Part shown: positions 1 through 11,900 of the stretch, one piece after another | Layout of the letters: every line of letters begins with the position of its first letter | How positions within the stretch are numbered: position 1 is the stretch's first letter | Source: Icerya purchasi | Lineage: Eukaryota > Arthropoda > Insecta > Hemiptera > Monophlebidae | Length of the DNA: 64,000 nt | Direction of reading: 5' to 3' | Assembly: GCA_039619475.1 (NCBI GenBank) | Contig: CM077115.1 | Coordinates: 26,425,083-26,489,082, forward strand | Made by a program: the position numbers and the translations under genes | The notes under the pieces: model-generated | Told to the model about the DNA's origin: nothing | Database searches by the model: none | Seen by the model: only the letters and a program-made list of their open reading frames with translations

Positions 1-373
1 TTATTACCTCATAAATATGAATCTTATCCAACCATGCAATATTTTTTTTAGTACAAAAATGGTAGCTGAAAATTTTCCAACAATTCAATAATTTTCAGGG
101 TGAAATTTTTCCGCAACATCTATATTTATAATCATCACTTTTAAAATATTCGTCACAGGTGCGTGGTGAATCACATTTAAGTAGAATAATACTTCCTACA
201 TACAGCTTCATTGAGAGCGGCAAGTGAAACTCGCAGATATTAAAAGTGGAATATAGGATATTTATATATTTTCAAAAACATTTATTACAATGTAGTTACA
301 CACTTCGTTGCTGAATAATACTAACAAAACATTGCGAGGTTAAAAATACAGTCTAGTATTTTGGTATACTTAC
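1..373 (-). other. HAT1 intron 5 (partial)
   Basis: AT-rich intron sequence running off the left edge. I checked both strands for the next HAT1 exon and saw none. A short AG...GT candidate near 30-80 gives no HAT1-like translation. Nothing else is recognisable. Confidence 0.6.
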
Positions 374-530
374 AGGATAAAAAATTGCCATTTAGTATCA
401 TCTAAATCAATAAAACTTGCGCAATCAATATACCATATAATAAAAGTTTGTAACCGTTTGTAATAATCGAAGAATTTATTATCGTGACACTCTCCGGATA
501 TATGATATGCTTCATAAGTTTTTTGAACAC
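374..530 (-). CDS. HAT1: HAT1 coding exon 5
   Basis: Acceptor TATCCAG and donor GTAAGT at 368-373. It encodes TYEAYHISGE, then YYKRLQTFIIWYIDCASFID and DDTKWQFFIL. These match the RLQTFLMWFIE...FIDVDDERWHYFLV region of vertebrate HAT1. Ends in phase 2; the next exon was not found in 1-373. Confidence 0.93.
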
Positions 531-3500
531 CTGGATATTTTAAAAATGGAATGATCTATAAAACTTGATTATTTCTTAATCTTAAAGTTATTAGAAAATA
601 ACGCAATAAAAAAATAAAATATAAAAAAAAAATATTCATTTTATATTTTATAGAGTTAGTGGAAACGTAATATTTGAAATGTGAAATTCTAAAATTTTTG
701 ATAGTACATTTAAAAAAAACGCAATTTTACTAAAATATTTAAACTAACTGAATGAGCTAAGGCAAAAACCAGTAAATATATTAGCTGAGTGAATGTTTAA
801 ATATATATATATATATATAATTCGGTCCTTGGAGCCCCGCAAGGGGCAAGCCTCCTTGACCCCCAATCTTTTTTTTTTCTAAGTTGCTTTTAGAAGAATC
901 GGTTTCAATTGACATCATTCTTAACCGTCTTGTACAAAAAAATCTTTACCGGTCAATCACATTTATATTATATACATTGTGACGGACATTGCAATGAGAC
1001 ATTATTTTTAGTGTACTCCGGGCTAAAAATAACAGGGTGTTTCAGCTTGATATAACCATTCTTATGGGGATTTTCATTAAATCTCCCCTAGCGCAGAAAC
1101 GTAATTTAACGAATTGTTCCCTCATTTTTAGCTACAAAATCATGCAAACCACATCTTGAACGGTTTCGTGTAGTTCGAGTACGGGTAACGGAAAGAGCGT
1201 GCAGAGTGGTAACGGTGGAACCATTTTTCTGTGGTAGAATAGGGTTGGTTTCTTTTTCACGCCATTCAAGGTTGAACTATATATTTCTATTCGAATATTT
1301 TTTGATTACACTGCTATTTTAACCTTCCATTTTCTATTTGTGACGACAGTAACGAGTACATTTTCATTGTGATACGTCTATGCTATCTGTAAACTGATAA
1401 TTTTCGAATCAATATTTTGTTGTTTGGGTATCTTTTTGAATGTTTTACTCGAAGTCTGCGTTGAATTTATGAATTGAAAATTTATGGGCATAAGATTCTA
1501 CAAGAAGAAAATGAAAAATCTTAAGAATAGGAAGCATAAGCTCATAGCTCAGAGATACTCGCTAGAAAAACGGCGATATTCATAGCGCCGCATATGTACG
1601 TTTTCAAAAGACCAATTCAGGTATGTGAATATTTCTGTAAGAATATTTTAATAAAAATCCTCCAAGCCGTTTTATTCACTAAGTGGAATGAAACCGGCTA
1701 AGTTCAGGTCGAAAATGGACCGTTCGTATTGAACGTAATATCATCGCGGTAAAAAATGCATTTATTGAAAACAACGAAAATTCCACTAGACGTTTGAAAA
1801 ATCAGTTGAACATTTCCATATCAACATGTCAGCGTATTATTTCAAAAGACTTTGGTCTAAAATCATATAAAATTCAAAATCATCAAGCGTTACTTCCTCA
1901 GGATAAAGAACATCGTAAAATCGACGCCAGTGTTGTGTATGCCATGTCGTTGCATAATCCTAAATTCAAGGACAAGCTGGTATTTAGTGATAAGGCTACG
2001 TTTCACGGCAGGGGACATATTAATCATCGAAACTGTATCATTTAGAGAGCAAGTAAACTAACCGCAATTCGAGAACACGTTAAGAGATTCACCAAAATTT
2101 GGTGCGCCGTAACTACAGATCACTGGTCGGTCTGTATTTTCACCAAGTTAGTACTGTCAACGGAAAACGTTATCTGTACATGCTACAAGATTTTTTCATC
2201 GACAATTTATCATTACATTTACGACGAAACGGTTATTTCCAACAGGATGGGGTCCCATGCCATTTCACTTCAGCGGTATTAAGATTCCTTGATAAACATT
2301 TTGGTAAACGCTTGGCCACAGTACAGTCCTGATCTCTCAGCATGTGACTTTTGACTGTGGGGATTGCTGAAAGAACGCGTGTATGCTAAAAAAAATATCA
2401 GAGATCTGCATCATCTTTGCAAAGGTATTGCGCCTGCGATTGAAACATTTGATTAGTGTACGCAAGTAGATGGAGATCCGGTCGAATGTTACATTTATTA
2501 ATAATATTTTTCATGAATTCTCTATTTTTTTTTTGATTATGTACCTCGTTTCTGTTTTGATATTGTATTCGAATTGAAGAATAAAATTTTCGTTTAGTAA
2601 AACGTGTTTTTTTCTAATGGTAATTTCAGCGTACCAAAAAAGTCATATCTGCAATACAAAAATAGGTATTGAAATGCGGTTTGCGTGATTTCGTAGCTAA
2701 AAGATGAGGGAATAATTCGTAAAATTAAACCTGGGGCCGACAATGTCTCGTTTCTGCGCTAGAGGAGATTTAGTGAAAATCCCCATAAGAATGGTAACAT
2801 TAAACTGAAATACGCTGCATATATATCATTATTTACCGGTTTATATCAAATATAAGAAAAAAAAAATCAATATAAAAATTAAAGTAGCCTTATAATCAGA
2901 TTTAAGAATCGTTAGTAGTTGTAAAACCTTCTTAAAAATCATTTTTATCATGTTATTTTACAGCTAATTTATATATTTCGCTAACATCATCGTTTACGTT
3001 TAAAAATGTTTATATAAAAATGGAATGCAGAAAAAACTAATTATTCCTTGAAAATTATAATGTAAACAGTTCTGAAATATAAATAAATACTATTATTAAA
3101 TAAAATTTTAGTAACTGAATGCTTTGTAACGTTCATAAATTGGCTTCTATCGTAAGAATAAGAAAACCAGATATTTTGCTAAGGCGAAAAAAGATTACAC
3201 TTTTGCAGTAAAACCTCAACTGATTCCATCGCACGGGACTTTTAAGTGCTGATGTATTGTAAACAATTTTAAATTATGACATTCTTTGGAATGCCACCAA
3301 TACTGAAGTTAAGGATATTTTTTATAAAATATTTATAATTTTTTTCTCAGTAGTAAAGTTATTACATGTATTAATAACATTCCGGAAAGACTGAAATTGA
3401 AAACATTATAAATTAATACAAAAAACTTTTACTATTGCGCATCTATCTAAAAAAAAAAAAAACCTAAAAAAAAACCGGTCAACAAGTATGAATAAAAAGG

Positions 3501-5226
3501 GAGAAAAAAAAATGAAATGATATAGTTGACAAATAATGATAGAACTGGTCGTTTTCGTATATTATTAATTTAGGGCTGAATAAAGTTCCGTAAATTAATA
3601 GATTCTTTTTTTTCGTATTGATCATTTATAAATCATAATCCAAGTAACGCTCAAAATTATTTATAGATTGCGCTGTATCAAGTAACATCGAAATGATGGA
3701 AAAGTTAAACGAAATATTTTAGCAAAGTAGATAAAAGCAAAATGAAAAATAAAAGGTTAAATTTATTCTTTATGCAGCATGATGCTAAAGCAAAGTGCAG
3801 CGAAGAATATTTCGGATTGTAAAAACGATTAAAACAAAATTCCGCTAAAAAAAAACTAATGTATTTTTTCTGTATTTTCGAGCGTGTATGTGTGTCGTTT
3901 CCAATTTATATGTGAAAACCGGTAACATACAAAGAGTACATAACTAAATTAACGCAGTAGAAAACAAGAGAAATAATACCAAATAAAACCTTCCGGCAAG
4001 CAGGTGATGAGAAGTGATAATTTATTCGGTAATTACATATTATAGTTACCTTCATTTTCAAAACTGAACGAATAAATCATTTCACCAAATGGTCTGAATT
4101 TTGTTTCATCATTTAATCTGTTCAAAAATAAATCTACATTTTCATCGAAGTCGTGTTCTAAGAATCTAGAGATGATATCTGGAATGTCATCTACCTAAAT
4201 TTAAGAAAGAATTTCAATGTAGTTGGTAATAAAATATCGGTAAAATTTATTTAAAAAAAAAAAATGCTTCCAGATATAAAATTGCGACGGTACATAAAAT
4301 TTCACTGAAAAATAATCTATCGTAAATTCAGTTTTCATTAATTTACACATACAAATTATTCCATTGCTTTTCCATATACTGTTATAATTTTTCATAGATT
4401 TTTCTAGATTTTATTTTAATAAACGAAATTAATTACTTACCGCAACAGTAACATTCTTCAACTCTATTTTGCTATCATATTCTACTCCAAAATAGGTTTT
4501 CAACCAACCAGGTGTATAATAAAGCTTGATTTTAAGATTTTTATATCCAAATACCGTTTCCCTACACATTATCAAAATTATGTTCAATTTAACTCATATA
4601 AATCTAATTCCTGCTTGTTAAAAGCACATGTATCAAATTCCGCACCAAACAAATAATTTCACTTTTCCTATTTCTGTACTTAAAAAGCCATTTTATCATT
4701 TTCTCTCTAACCACTTGTATAGCCAATAACACAAAAATCAGAATTAGATATTCACAGGTCGTAAATGTCTTTTATTTCGGCAAAGATTGATTAACCAATA
4801 TTTATAATGAACGAGGCAAAACTTGGCAATCATAAAAATGATTAGCGGTTTACAACAATCCGGATAACTTCACTTTGTTTATAGTTCATATAAACAAACG
4901 ATTTATTCGCATTCAAAAAATTTTATTGAAAAAAGGAATTAATACTTACGTTTCGCCAAAAACTTGATGGGACATGTCTGGTTTAAAAACTTCGCCGTTT
5001 TCTATATCCGCCGGGCGACGCACTGAAAAACAAACATGCCAATTAAGAAAGTTACAATCCCATTATTATCCATTATTTTCATGTAAATACTTATATATAT
5101 ATATATATATATATATAGTGAATTTCATCACACTTTTAATGTTAATTACATACCGAATTTAAATTCAATAGCTTCATTACTGTCAGCAACATAATCCTGA
5201 CAACCATTTATCATATTGCTCTCCAT
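374..5226 (-). CDS. HAT1: HAT1, histone acetyltransferase type B catalytic subunit (5' part, five exons)
   Basis: Spliced gene on the minus strand: join(5154..5226, 4950..5022, 4441..4561, 4050..4194, 374..530), continuing beyond the left edge. The 189 visible residues follow animal HAT1 in order: an N-terminal stretch with AIEFKF, then HQVFGETETVFGYKNLKIKL, GVEYDSK, DDIPDIISRF, KFRPFGEM, and RLQTF followed by the Trp- and Asp-rich block ending KWQFFIL. Human HAT1 is about 419 residues. The acetyl-CoA-binding GNAT core with its Q/R-x-x-G-x-G loop should therefore lie in exons outside the window. In the family this enzyme, with RbAp46/48, acetylates newly made histone H4 at Lys5 and Lys12. The start is the first Met of exon 1 (5224-5226). 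A second Met four codons later is possible. All borders are GT/AG and phases agree. Intron 4 (3.5 kb) carries a mariner-type relic. Confidence 0.93.
531..1030. other. HAT1 intron 4, part next to exon 5
   Basis: AT-rich intron. It includes a (TA)n run at about 802-820, followed by a GC-richer patch at 821-870 (GGAGCCCCGCAAGGGGC forms a short hairpin) that looks like a piece of an unidentified repeat. No exon seen. Confidence 0.5.
1031..2815 (+). mobile_element. Degraded IS630/Tc1/mariner-superfamily element with long inverted ends
   Basis: Lies in HAT1 intron 4. The outer about 150 bases are inverted repeats. GGGGATTTTCATTAAATCTC near 1067-1086 returns, inverted and slightly changed, near 2765-2785. 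Similarity continues inward past GCTACAAAATCATGCAAACC at about 1131. Between them is a broken transposase on the plus strand. Residues STRRLKNQLNISISTCQRII and KDFGLKSYKIQ are a helix-turn-helix N-terminal half. At 2099-2330 come IWCAV and YFQQDGVPCHFTSAVLRFLD, the family's FQQDGAP-x-H catalytic Asp block. After a frameshift comes PQYSPDLSACDF with an in-frame stop. At least two frameshifts and one stop show it is dead. Confidence 0.85.
1730..2450 (+). pseudogene. Mariner-type transposase pseudogene
   Basis: Coding remnant inside the element above. Open pieces are 1794-2045 (helix-turn-helix region, extendable upstream through ENNENSTRRL) and 2099-2332 (first and second catalytic Asp regions), followed by a frame change and the SPDLS-type third block around 2325-2360. 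The third acidic residue and its spacing cannot be assigned safely. The DD34D versus DD-x-E subfamily therefore stays open. Confidence 0.8.
2816..4049. other. HAT1 intron 4, part next to exon 4
   Basis: AT-rich intron with an A-run at 3450-3475. I see no ORF, RNA gene or recognisable repeat. Confidence 0.5.
4050..4194 (-). CDS. HAT1: HAT1 coding exon 4
   Basis: Acceptor AAATTTAG and donor GTAACT. It encodes VDDIPDIISRFLEHDFDENV and KFRPFGEMIYSF. KFRPFGE corresponds to the family's DFKPFGT motif. Confidence 0.93.
4441..4561 (-). CDS. HAT1: HAT1 coding exon 3
   Basis: Acceptor TGTGTAG and donor GTAAGT. It encodes TVFGYKNLKIKLYYTPG and GVEYDSK, the best conserved N-terminal block of HAT1. It ends in phase 0. 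Confidence 0.94.
4950..5022 (-). CDS. HAT1: HAT1 coding exon 2
   Basis: Acceptor TTTTTCAG and donor GTAAGT. It encodes VRRPADIENGEVFKPDMSHQ and then VFGE, equivalent to the RFPEDLEND...THQLFG part of vertebrate HAT1. Confidence 0.93.
5091..5117. repeat. (TA)n microsatellite in HAT1 intron 1
   Basis: Uninterrupted TA dinucleotides between HAT1 exons 1 and 2. Confidence 0.9.
5154..5226 (-). CDS. HAT1: HAT1 coding exon 1
   Basis: Start codon at 5224-5226, 24 codons plus one base, donor GTATGT. It encodes the short N-terminus ending in AIEFKF, which matches the family's AIELK segment. Confidence 0.88.
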
Positions 5227-5926
5227 TTTCGCTATATTAATAAATACGCGCAAATACAAAAAATACAACTATTCGATAAACATGTATAAACTGGTATGTC
5301 TTTGAAACATCTAACTCGAAAACCACGCTTTTGTCCTTTTTTCGGTTATACAATATGTACACAAAAACATGAACATCGATAAGTTGGCGCAAAAATACAT
5401 AACAAATCGCCGCATTTATCTTTGTACGCTTTTCCCAAAAGTCAATTAGACATTCGGAACTGAACTAATATTGCTTGTTGCTTATTGCAATAATATTATT
5501 GAAAATTACATTATTTTTAATTAAATATTACAAACGTTATATAATTTGCATGTATAAACCAATTTATATTTATACTTAACAAAAAGTGAACCGTTGTAAT
5601 TTAACATTAATTGGAGAAGATGATAAATTTTTTCATTTAGGAACGAAAAATAAGAATAACGACTTTATCTTATTATATTAAGAGGAAAATTTACCGTTTG
5701 ATAAATTTTTTTTACTTACTTTAATTTTAATTGATAATTATTATAGATACCGGTAATTATCATATTAGGTTGCACTGGCGTATATTTAATATTTGCCGGT
5801 GTTTCGATTTCCGCGGAATTACTTGATATGTACATGTATATGTGAATTTGTATGGAATTGTTTATGTTTTATAAGCTTTCCCGACTAGTATTGTTAAGCG
5901 CCTAATGTTTATCATACGTAAAATTA
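5227..5926. promoter_or_regulatory. Divergent HAT1/FANCL upstream region
   Basis: The 700 bases between the HAT1 start (minus) and the FANCL start (plus) must hold both promoters and 5' UTRs unless non-coding first exons lie elsewhere. It is AT-rich. I see no convincing TATA box, initiator or CpG island, so only the arrangement supports this call. Confidence 0.55.
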
Positions 5927-6013
5927 ATGGAATTTTTGAATTTATTACAAAAATACCCACATTTAGTGTGCAATCACAATTTATCCAGTTGGATGGGATT
6001 TATAACAGTGAAG
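5927..6013 (+). CDS. FANCL: FANCL exon 1
   Basis: Start codon 5927-5929, 29 codons, donor AAG|GTGTAA. It encodes LLQKYPHLVCNHNLSSWMGF, which matches the human start LLRQCPLLLPQN...YEGFI. Confidence 0.9.
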
Positions 6014-8896
6014 GTGTAATAGTTTTACTTAAAATACACTCACTTATTTTTAATTTATTAAGTTGATACTTTTATTTATTTTTTTTAGTTTCTTTCAAAA
6101 ACTGATCAAGTTCTTTTTTTTTTTTTTAACAGGATACAAATATACATTTGTCGATAAACTGCAAATGCTATCCTTCTGTAAAAAATATGCAGGTATCGTT
6201 ATCGGATGATGTATTATTTAGTTTTGCAGAAAGGCACATTAAAAAGGTAACTAAGAATCATCATTAATGTACATATTTTCGCATACTTTAAATTTTTATA
6301 TTAAAATTTTTAGAAATTTTACAAATGAAATTACTTTTTGTTATTTTTCAACGTGTAACATGTTTAAGTGTGAATTTGCATTTAATTTATGTACACGCGC
6401 AAACTCACATATATAGAAAAAAGATGTCGCTTATTTAGCCATTTATCGAGAAAGATTCCACTGTATAAAACCTTTTTTTATAGATTAGAAAATTTCAGAG
6501 TTACAATTAGAACCGCCATTTTATCTTGTACTGTTTGTACTAAAATATTGGGCTTAAAAGGTTTGTTATCAGATAACAGTTATTTTATATGGCATAATAG
6601 CCGCGTTAGTAGAGATCGTACAGGTTATGCAGTATTTAAAAACCTCTTCAGTGTTCCTGGGTTATACTGTTTTGTTTTATTAAGATTTTTTTTCTGTTTC
6701 ACGATGTCGTTTAGTTTTTTTAAGCGTAAATGAGATTTTATTAACATGTTATCTGTGTTCTCATTCGTCCTTCTTATTACCTATGAAGGCAGTTTACGTT
6801 TTTGTTTCATAATTGCGTAATCGATCATTTGTAGGCTATTTGAAGCACCTTTATATATTTCACTTTAAAATTTGTCATTTATAATGTGTAATTCATGTTT
6901 TATACAAAGTTACGGTGAAAATTCGCTACTTTTATTTAATTTTCCCCTTCTTCGTGATTCAAAAAATGTTTCGTATAAAAACTTGCACAAAACTCTAAAA
7001 AAAACGGATTCATTTAGCCATATTTTACCAATTGCTTTTTATAACGTGCCGTAAAGTGCTTTTATATGCATATATACAAAATATATCATTATTTTTTCGT
7101 TTATTCTTTAGTTGAGTGACAAACACCTCTCATCTTATCATAATACCAATCTAATGCGATTTTTATTGATCTGATCAAACATATTTACAGTCTTTACGTG
7201 TAGTCCGCTTCTATATTTTATTGTTTTATTTTTGTCTGCAATTCCTGTTCAATTTAGTGTTACAATGTCTGTACTTTCTTATTTGTGTAAAACCAGTACT
7301 GTTCTTCGACTGGTATATTGTTAGTATACAACGAAATGATTTTGACGTTCTAAATTGCAAAAATCCAGATTTTATTTTTGTATTTTTCTTCGTTCTTTTT
7401 TAGAATTATTATTTCCTGATCGTTTGTTGCCTTTTCGAGAAGTCTACATCGAGATGTAAGGACGATTCAAGTCGGTATGTGTTGTCACATGTAACATTTT
7501 CTATTGCCTTACGTTCCAGTTAAGAATTATTGCTGAACCGAAATTTAATTTCATTTGTATCGTAAGTTCTGTAAATAATCGAAAGTTTACGATACAAATT
7601 TAAAATTAAAATTTTGTAGTTGTAGACGAGGACTAATAAAGCAAAGCTGGGAAAAACCGAAGTCGTTGCGAAGCTGACTTCTGTATTGTCTTTTTCGATT
7701 TTATAAATTATTCAGTGGTAGGACGAGTAAAACAATTGGTCTTCTGGTGCAGTTCCTTAAAGGTGAATTAATGAATGTAAGGAGGAAAATAAGGAAAAGA
7801 CAATAAATCTAAATGGAGAGTTGTACAGTTGAAATGTTAAATTTATTGGTAGTGGGGAAAAAGTATATTGTTCTTGCAAAAAGAAATAAAATCGGTGAAA
7901 ACATTCAACCGCACCTTAAAAGACCTCTCAAATGATAACGGATTAATGGGTAAGATGTGTCAGTTACCTTTGCTTATCAATTTATAAAAAACAAATGCTA
8001 AAGAGATAAGTATATAAATATCCGCATTCAACTGTTCAAAATTGGAGACAATTGTTCTATGAATTGATTAGTCAGATTTATAAACGATATATTTGGAACA
8101 AATTAAAATGAACTTTCATACCTAATTTAGATTCATGTTTAAACAGCAGTGCAGATCTGGTTGCGGCCGTTTATTCAGACAAATTCTATTACATTTATTT
8201 TTATTGTAGTTTACTTGAACAACTATATCAAAGTATACTGAGAGCTGATTTTGAATAATTATATTAGTGATGTATATATTTGTGAATATAGTAATGAATA
8301 AGCAGAGGCTGCGCGCTACATAAGAAAATGCTTTAATAAACTTGCATGAAATTAAGTTACAATGTCTTATTTTTAATGTTAAGGCTGTTGCGTAACTGAA
8401 GGGATCTGTCTTCAAGTAGTGCAGCGATTCGATTACCTCATAAAGGTTGTTATAATGGGTTATCCGAATACGGGAGAAAAAATATTTTGCACTAACACAG
8501 ATTATTTATTTATTTATTTATTTATTTATTCATTTGACAGGATTATGAAAAACTGGTAGAGGGCTATATTCTAAAAATTTTTGTAACAAATTTAAAAAAA
8601 CATGTTTTAGTTCAAGCATAAAACGTATATAAGCCTACATGAATTTACCTTTTCGAATTTACTGCTAAATATCGTTGTGTTTATTTGTTTAAAGTTTTAA
8701 TTTTAAGCATTAAGTGATATTGCGAGACAATATGAGCAGTTTTCAGGAATCTATATTCACTGAATGTTCCTTACTTATTTCTCATTGTGCATATTTATGG
8801 TTTGAATATTACAGGCTCAAGCGGAATCTAGTTCTTTAACGGAATTTCTAGAAAAATTTACACAGTACATGGTATGTAAATTATATTATACTAATT

Positions 8897-8935
<39 letters not shown>

Positions 8936-11900
8936 GCCGTGATAGCCTAGTTGCTAGAGCGCTTGACTTCCGTTATGGAAATCACGGGTTCGATCCCGGG
9001 CGACGACAGAACTTATTACAAGAATTAAATAAATAATCGCTAATAATCACGTGGAAGGCAATAGCAAATCATCACGTTCAACATCATATGCGCGCTAGGT
9101 CAGTACACAGCAGACCCGCACGGGACTGCACTTGTAGCGCGATAACAAGCAGCTACTATCAGTTCCAAATGTGAGATTCCTTAGTTCAGAGTGTCATTTG
9201 TAAAAACTGGTCCAAGAAAAGAAAACTATAAATCATTCTGTGAAGTGATTAAAAACTGTCCGTCCTCACCGGCGAGCATTAGGCTTTTTGCTATTGAAAT
9301 GGAAAAAAACTTGGAAGCTAAAAAGAAGAGTCACACTGTGACACCGGCTACATGCTTTCCGCGGAGAACGCCTACTACATGCTGGCCAATCATGAAAAGC
9401 ACGTTCAAACGGAAAACAGAATTTACATAAAACAATGTATTCACATTTATCAGCATGAGTATAACCGATCGGCAACTAGAACGAAACAGTGAGCAACAAC
9501 ATCAAAGGATGCTATAATAAAATAAACTTTAATAACAAACAATATAGTTCAATAAATTAGATAAATACCTATTTAGAAACGTTTTCGGGCATAACCCATC
9601 ATCAGCTAACACTAACTTAAAGGAAACTTAAAACATACTGAAGTGAATATAGGGAATACATGTGTATATATAGTAGATGTAAAGAGGAATAAACATGGCA
9701 GGTATAAAAATCTATATGTTGAAAATGCTAATAATTAATATAAAATATAAAATAAAACAAGAAGACAAAAAGTTAAATTTTTATATTAAACAGTGGATTA
9801 TTATTATTAGGTGTTTGGTCATTTAAAATACTATTTTTATATTTATTTATATAATAATTTTCTGCAATGTTCATATTATTACCTTTGTGATAAGTGGCCA
9901 GGATGGTTACAGTATTTTCTATTGAATTAGGTTTATGTTTATTTTTAATTAGATGTTCTGCATAGGTTGATTTTTCTATTTCATTATTATTAAATGCTTT
10001 TATATGTTCTTTATATCTGCAATTGATTTTTCGCCCTGTTTGACCAATGTATGATTTCTCACAATCAGTACAATTTATTTTATATATACCACTATTTTCG
10101 TAAATATTATTATTTTTTAAATTTAAGGTGTTTATTTTATATTTTAAATTATTTTTAGTTTTGAATGCTACATTTAAACCTTGTTTTTTGAATAAATTGG
10201 TTAATTTGTATATGTTATTGTTTATAAATGTGAATGTTATCCATCCTTTATTGTTAGTAGCATTATTGACTCTTAATTTTTGTTTATATTTTGATTTTGA
10301 TTTTATTTTGTGAATTAGTTTATCTATTATTTGTTCGTCATAACCATTATTTCTTGCCAAAGTCTTTAATATATTAATTTCTATTTGTTTTTTATTTATA
10401 TTCATGGGTGTAGTTAATAATCTATTTATTGCAGTCATGAAGTAAGCATATTTATGTTGGTTTGGGTGATTTGATGTTTTATGAATTATATTATCAGTGG
10501 TGGTTTGTTTTCTATAAATATTATATGTTAACTTATCATTTGATTTTATTATTGTTATATCTAAGAAATTTATTTTGTTATTTTCTTCTTTTTCCATAGT
10601 ATAATGAATATTTTTGTGAATTTTATTTAAATCATTTAGAATGTCATTTTCAGTATTACTACTATTTTCATCAAAAATTAGTAGTGTATCATCTACATAT
10701 CTAATATAAGATTTAATATTGTATTTTTTATTATATTTTCCATGTATATTTCTTCTAAATTTTGTAGAAAGATTTCACTTAAAATACCTGACAAAGGTGA
10801 GCCCATAGCTAATCCATTATTTTGTATATACATGGAGTTATTAAAATTAAAGTAATTTTGCACTGTAACAGTTTTAATTATTTGGATTAATTGATTACAA
10901 AAAATATTATTCTTTAACTTATTTACAGATTTTTTAATTATATCTATGGTTTCATTTATAGGTATATTTGTATAAAGGTTTGTTATATCATAAGAAATTA
11001 ATTTAGTTTTGTTATTAATTTTTATATTTTTTAATTTATCAAAAACATCCAATCTGTTTCTAATAGTATATTTATTATTAATTGATATATTAGTTTTTAA
11101 TATTTTAGTTATTAATTTTGAGATTTTATAAGAAGGTGCACTAGTATAATTTATTAGTGGTCTTATAGGAGCATTATTTTTATGTATTTTTATTAAAGGG
11201 TTAAGAGTTGATGCTTTTGGGTTCATATTTATTAAATATTTAGCTTCATTATTATTTATTATTATATCAGATTCTTTTATTATTTTCCTTATTTTTATTT
11301 GATAATTATTAGTGGGGTCTGTTTTTATTAATTGTATATTATTTTCTTTTAAAAAATTTTCAGTTTTTTTGGATGATTTCATTTTTATTGATGATTACTA
11401 AACTATTTCCCTTATCTGCTTTTACAATAACTGCATTGTACATGGAAAATATAATAAAAAAATACAATATTAAATCTTATATTAGATATGTAGATGATAC
11501 ACTACTAATTTTTGATGAAAATAGTAGTAATACTGAAAATGACATTCTAAATGATTTAAATAAAATTCACAAAAATATTCATTATACTATGGAAAAAGAA
11601 GAAAATAACAAAATAAATTTCTTAGATATAACAATAATAAAATCAAATGATAAGTTAACATATAATATTTATAGAAAACAAACCACCACTGATAATATAA
11701 TTCATAAAACATCAAATCACCCAAACCAACATAAATATGCTTACTTCATGACTGCAATAAATAGATTATTAACTACACCCATGAATATAAATAAAAAACA
11801 AATAGAAATTAATATATTAAAGACTTTGGCAAGAAATAATGGTTATGACGAACAAATAATAGATAAACTAATTCACAAAATAAAATCAAAATCAAAATAT

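Noticed and set aside
30..80. Possible next HAT1 exon on the minus strand (AG...GT borders)
   Set aside because: The translation in the required phase does not resemble HAT1 after FIL.
6389..6733. 114-codon open frame in FANCL intron 2
   Set aside because: No recognisable motif, composition follows local AT/T-richness, lies wholly within an intron of a well-supported gene.
10128..10313. Plus-strand ORF in the Penelope left arm (and its mirror at 11873-12058)
   Set aside because: Antisense shadow of the RT/GIY-YIG frame, duplicated because the arm is duplicated.
11383..11438. Apparent N-terminus of the right Penelope ORF
   Set aside because: These codons are antisense to the left copy (the other strand reads VKADKGNSLV), so they are junction artefact rather than protein.
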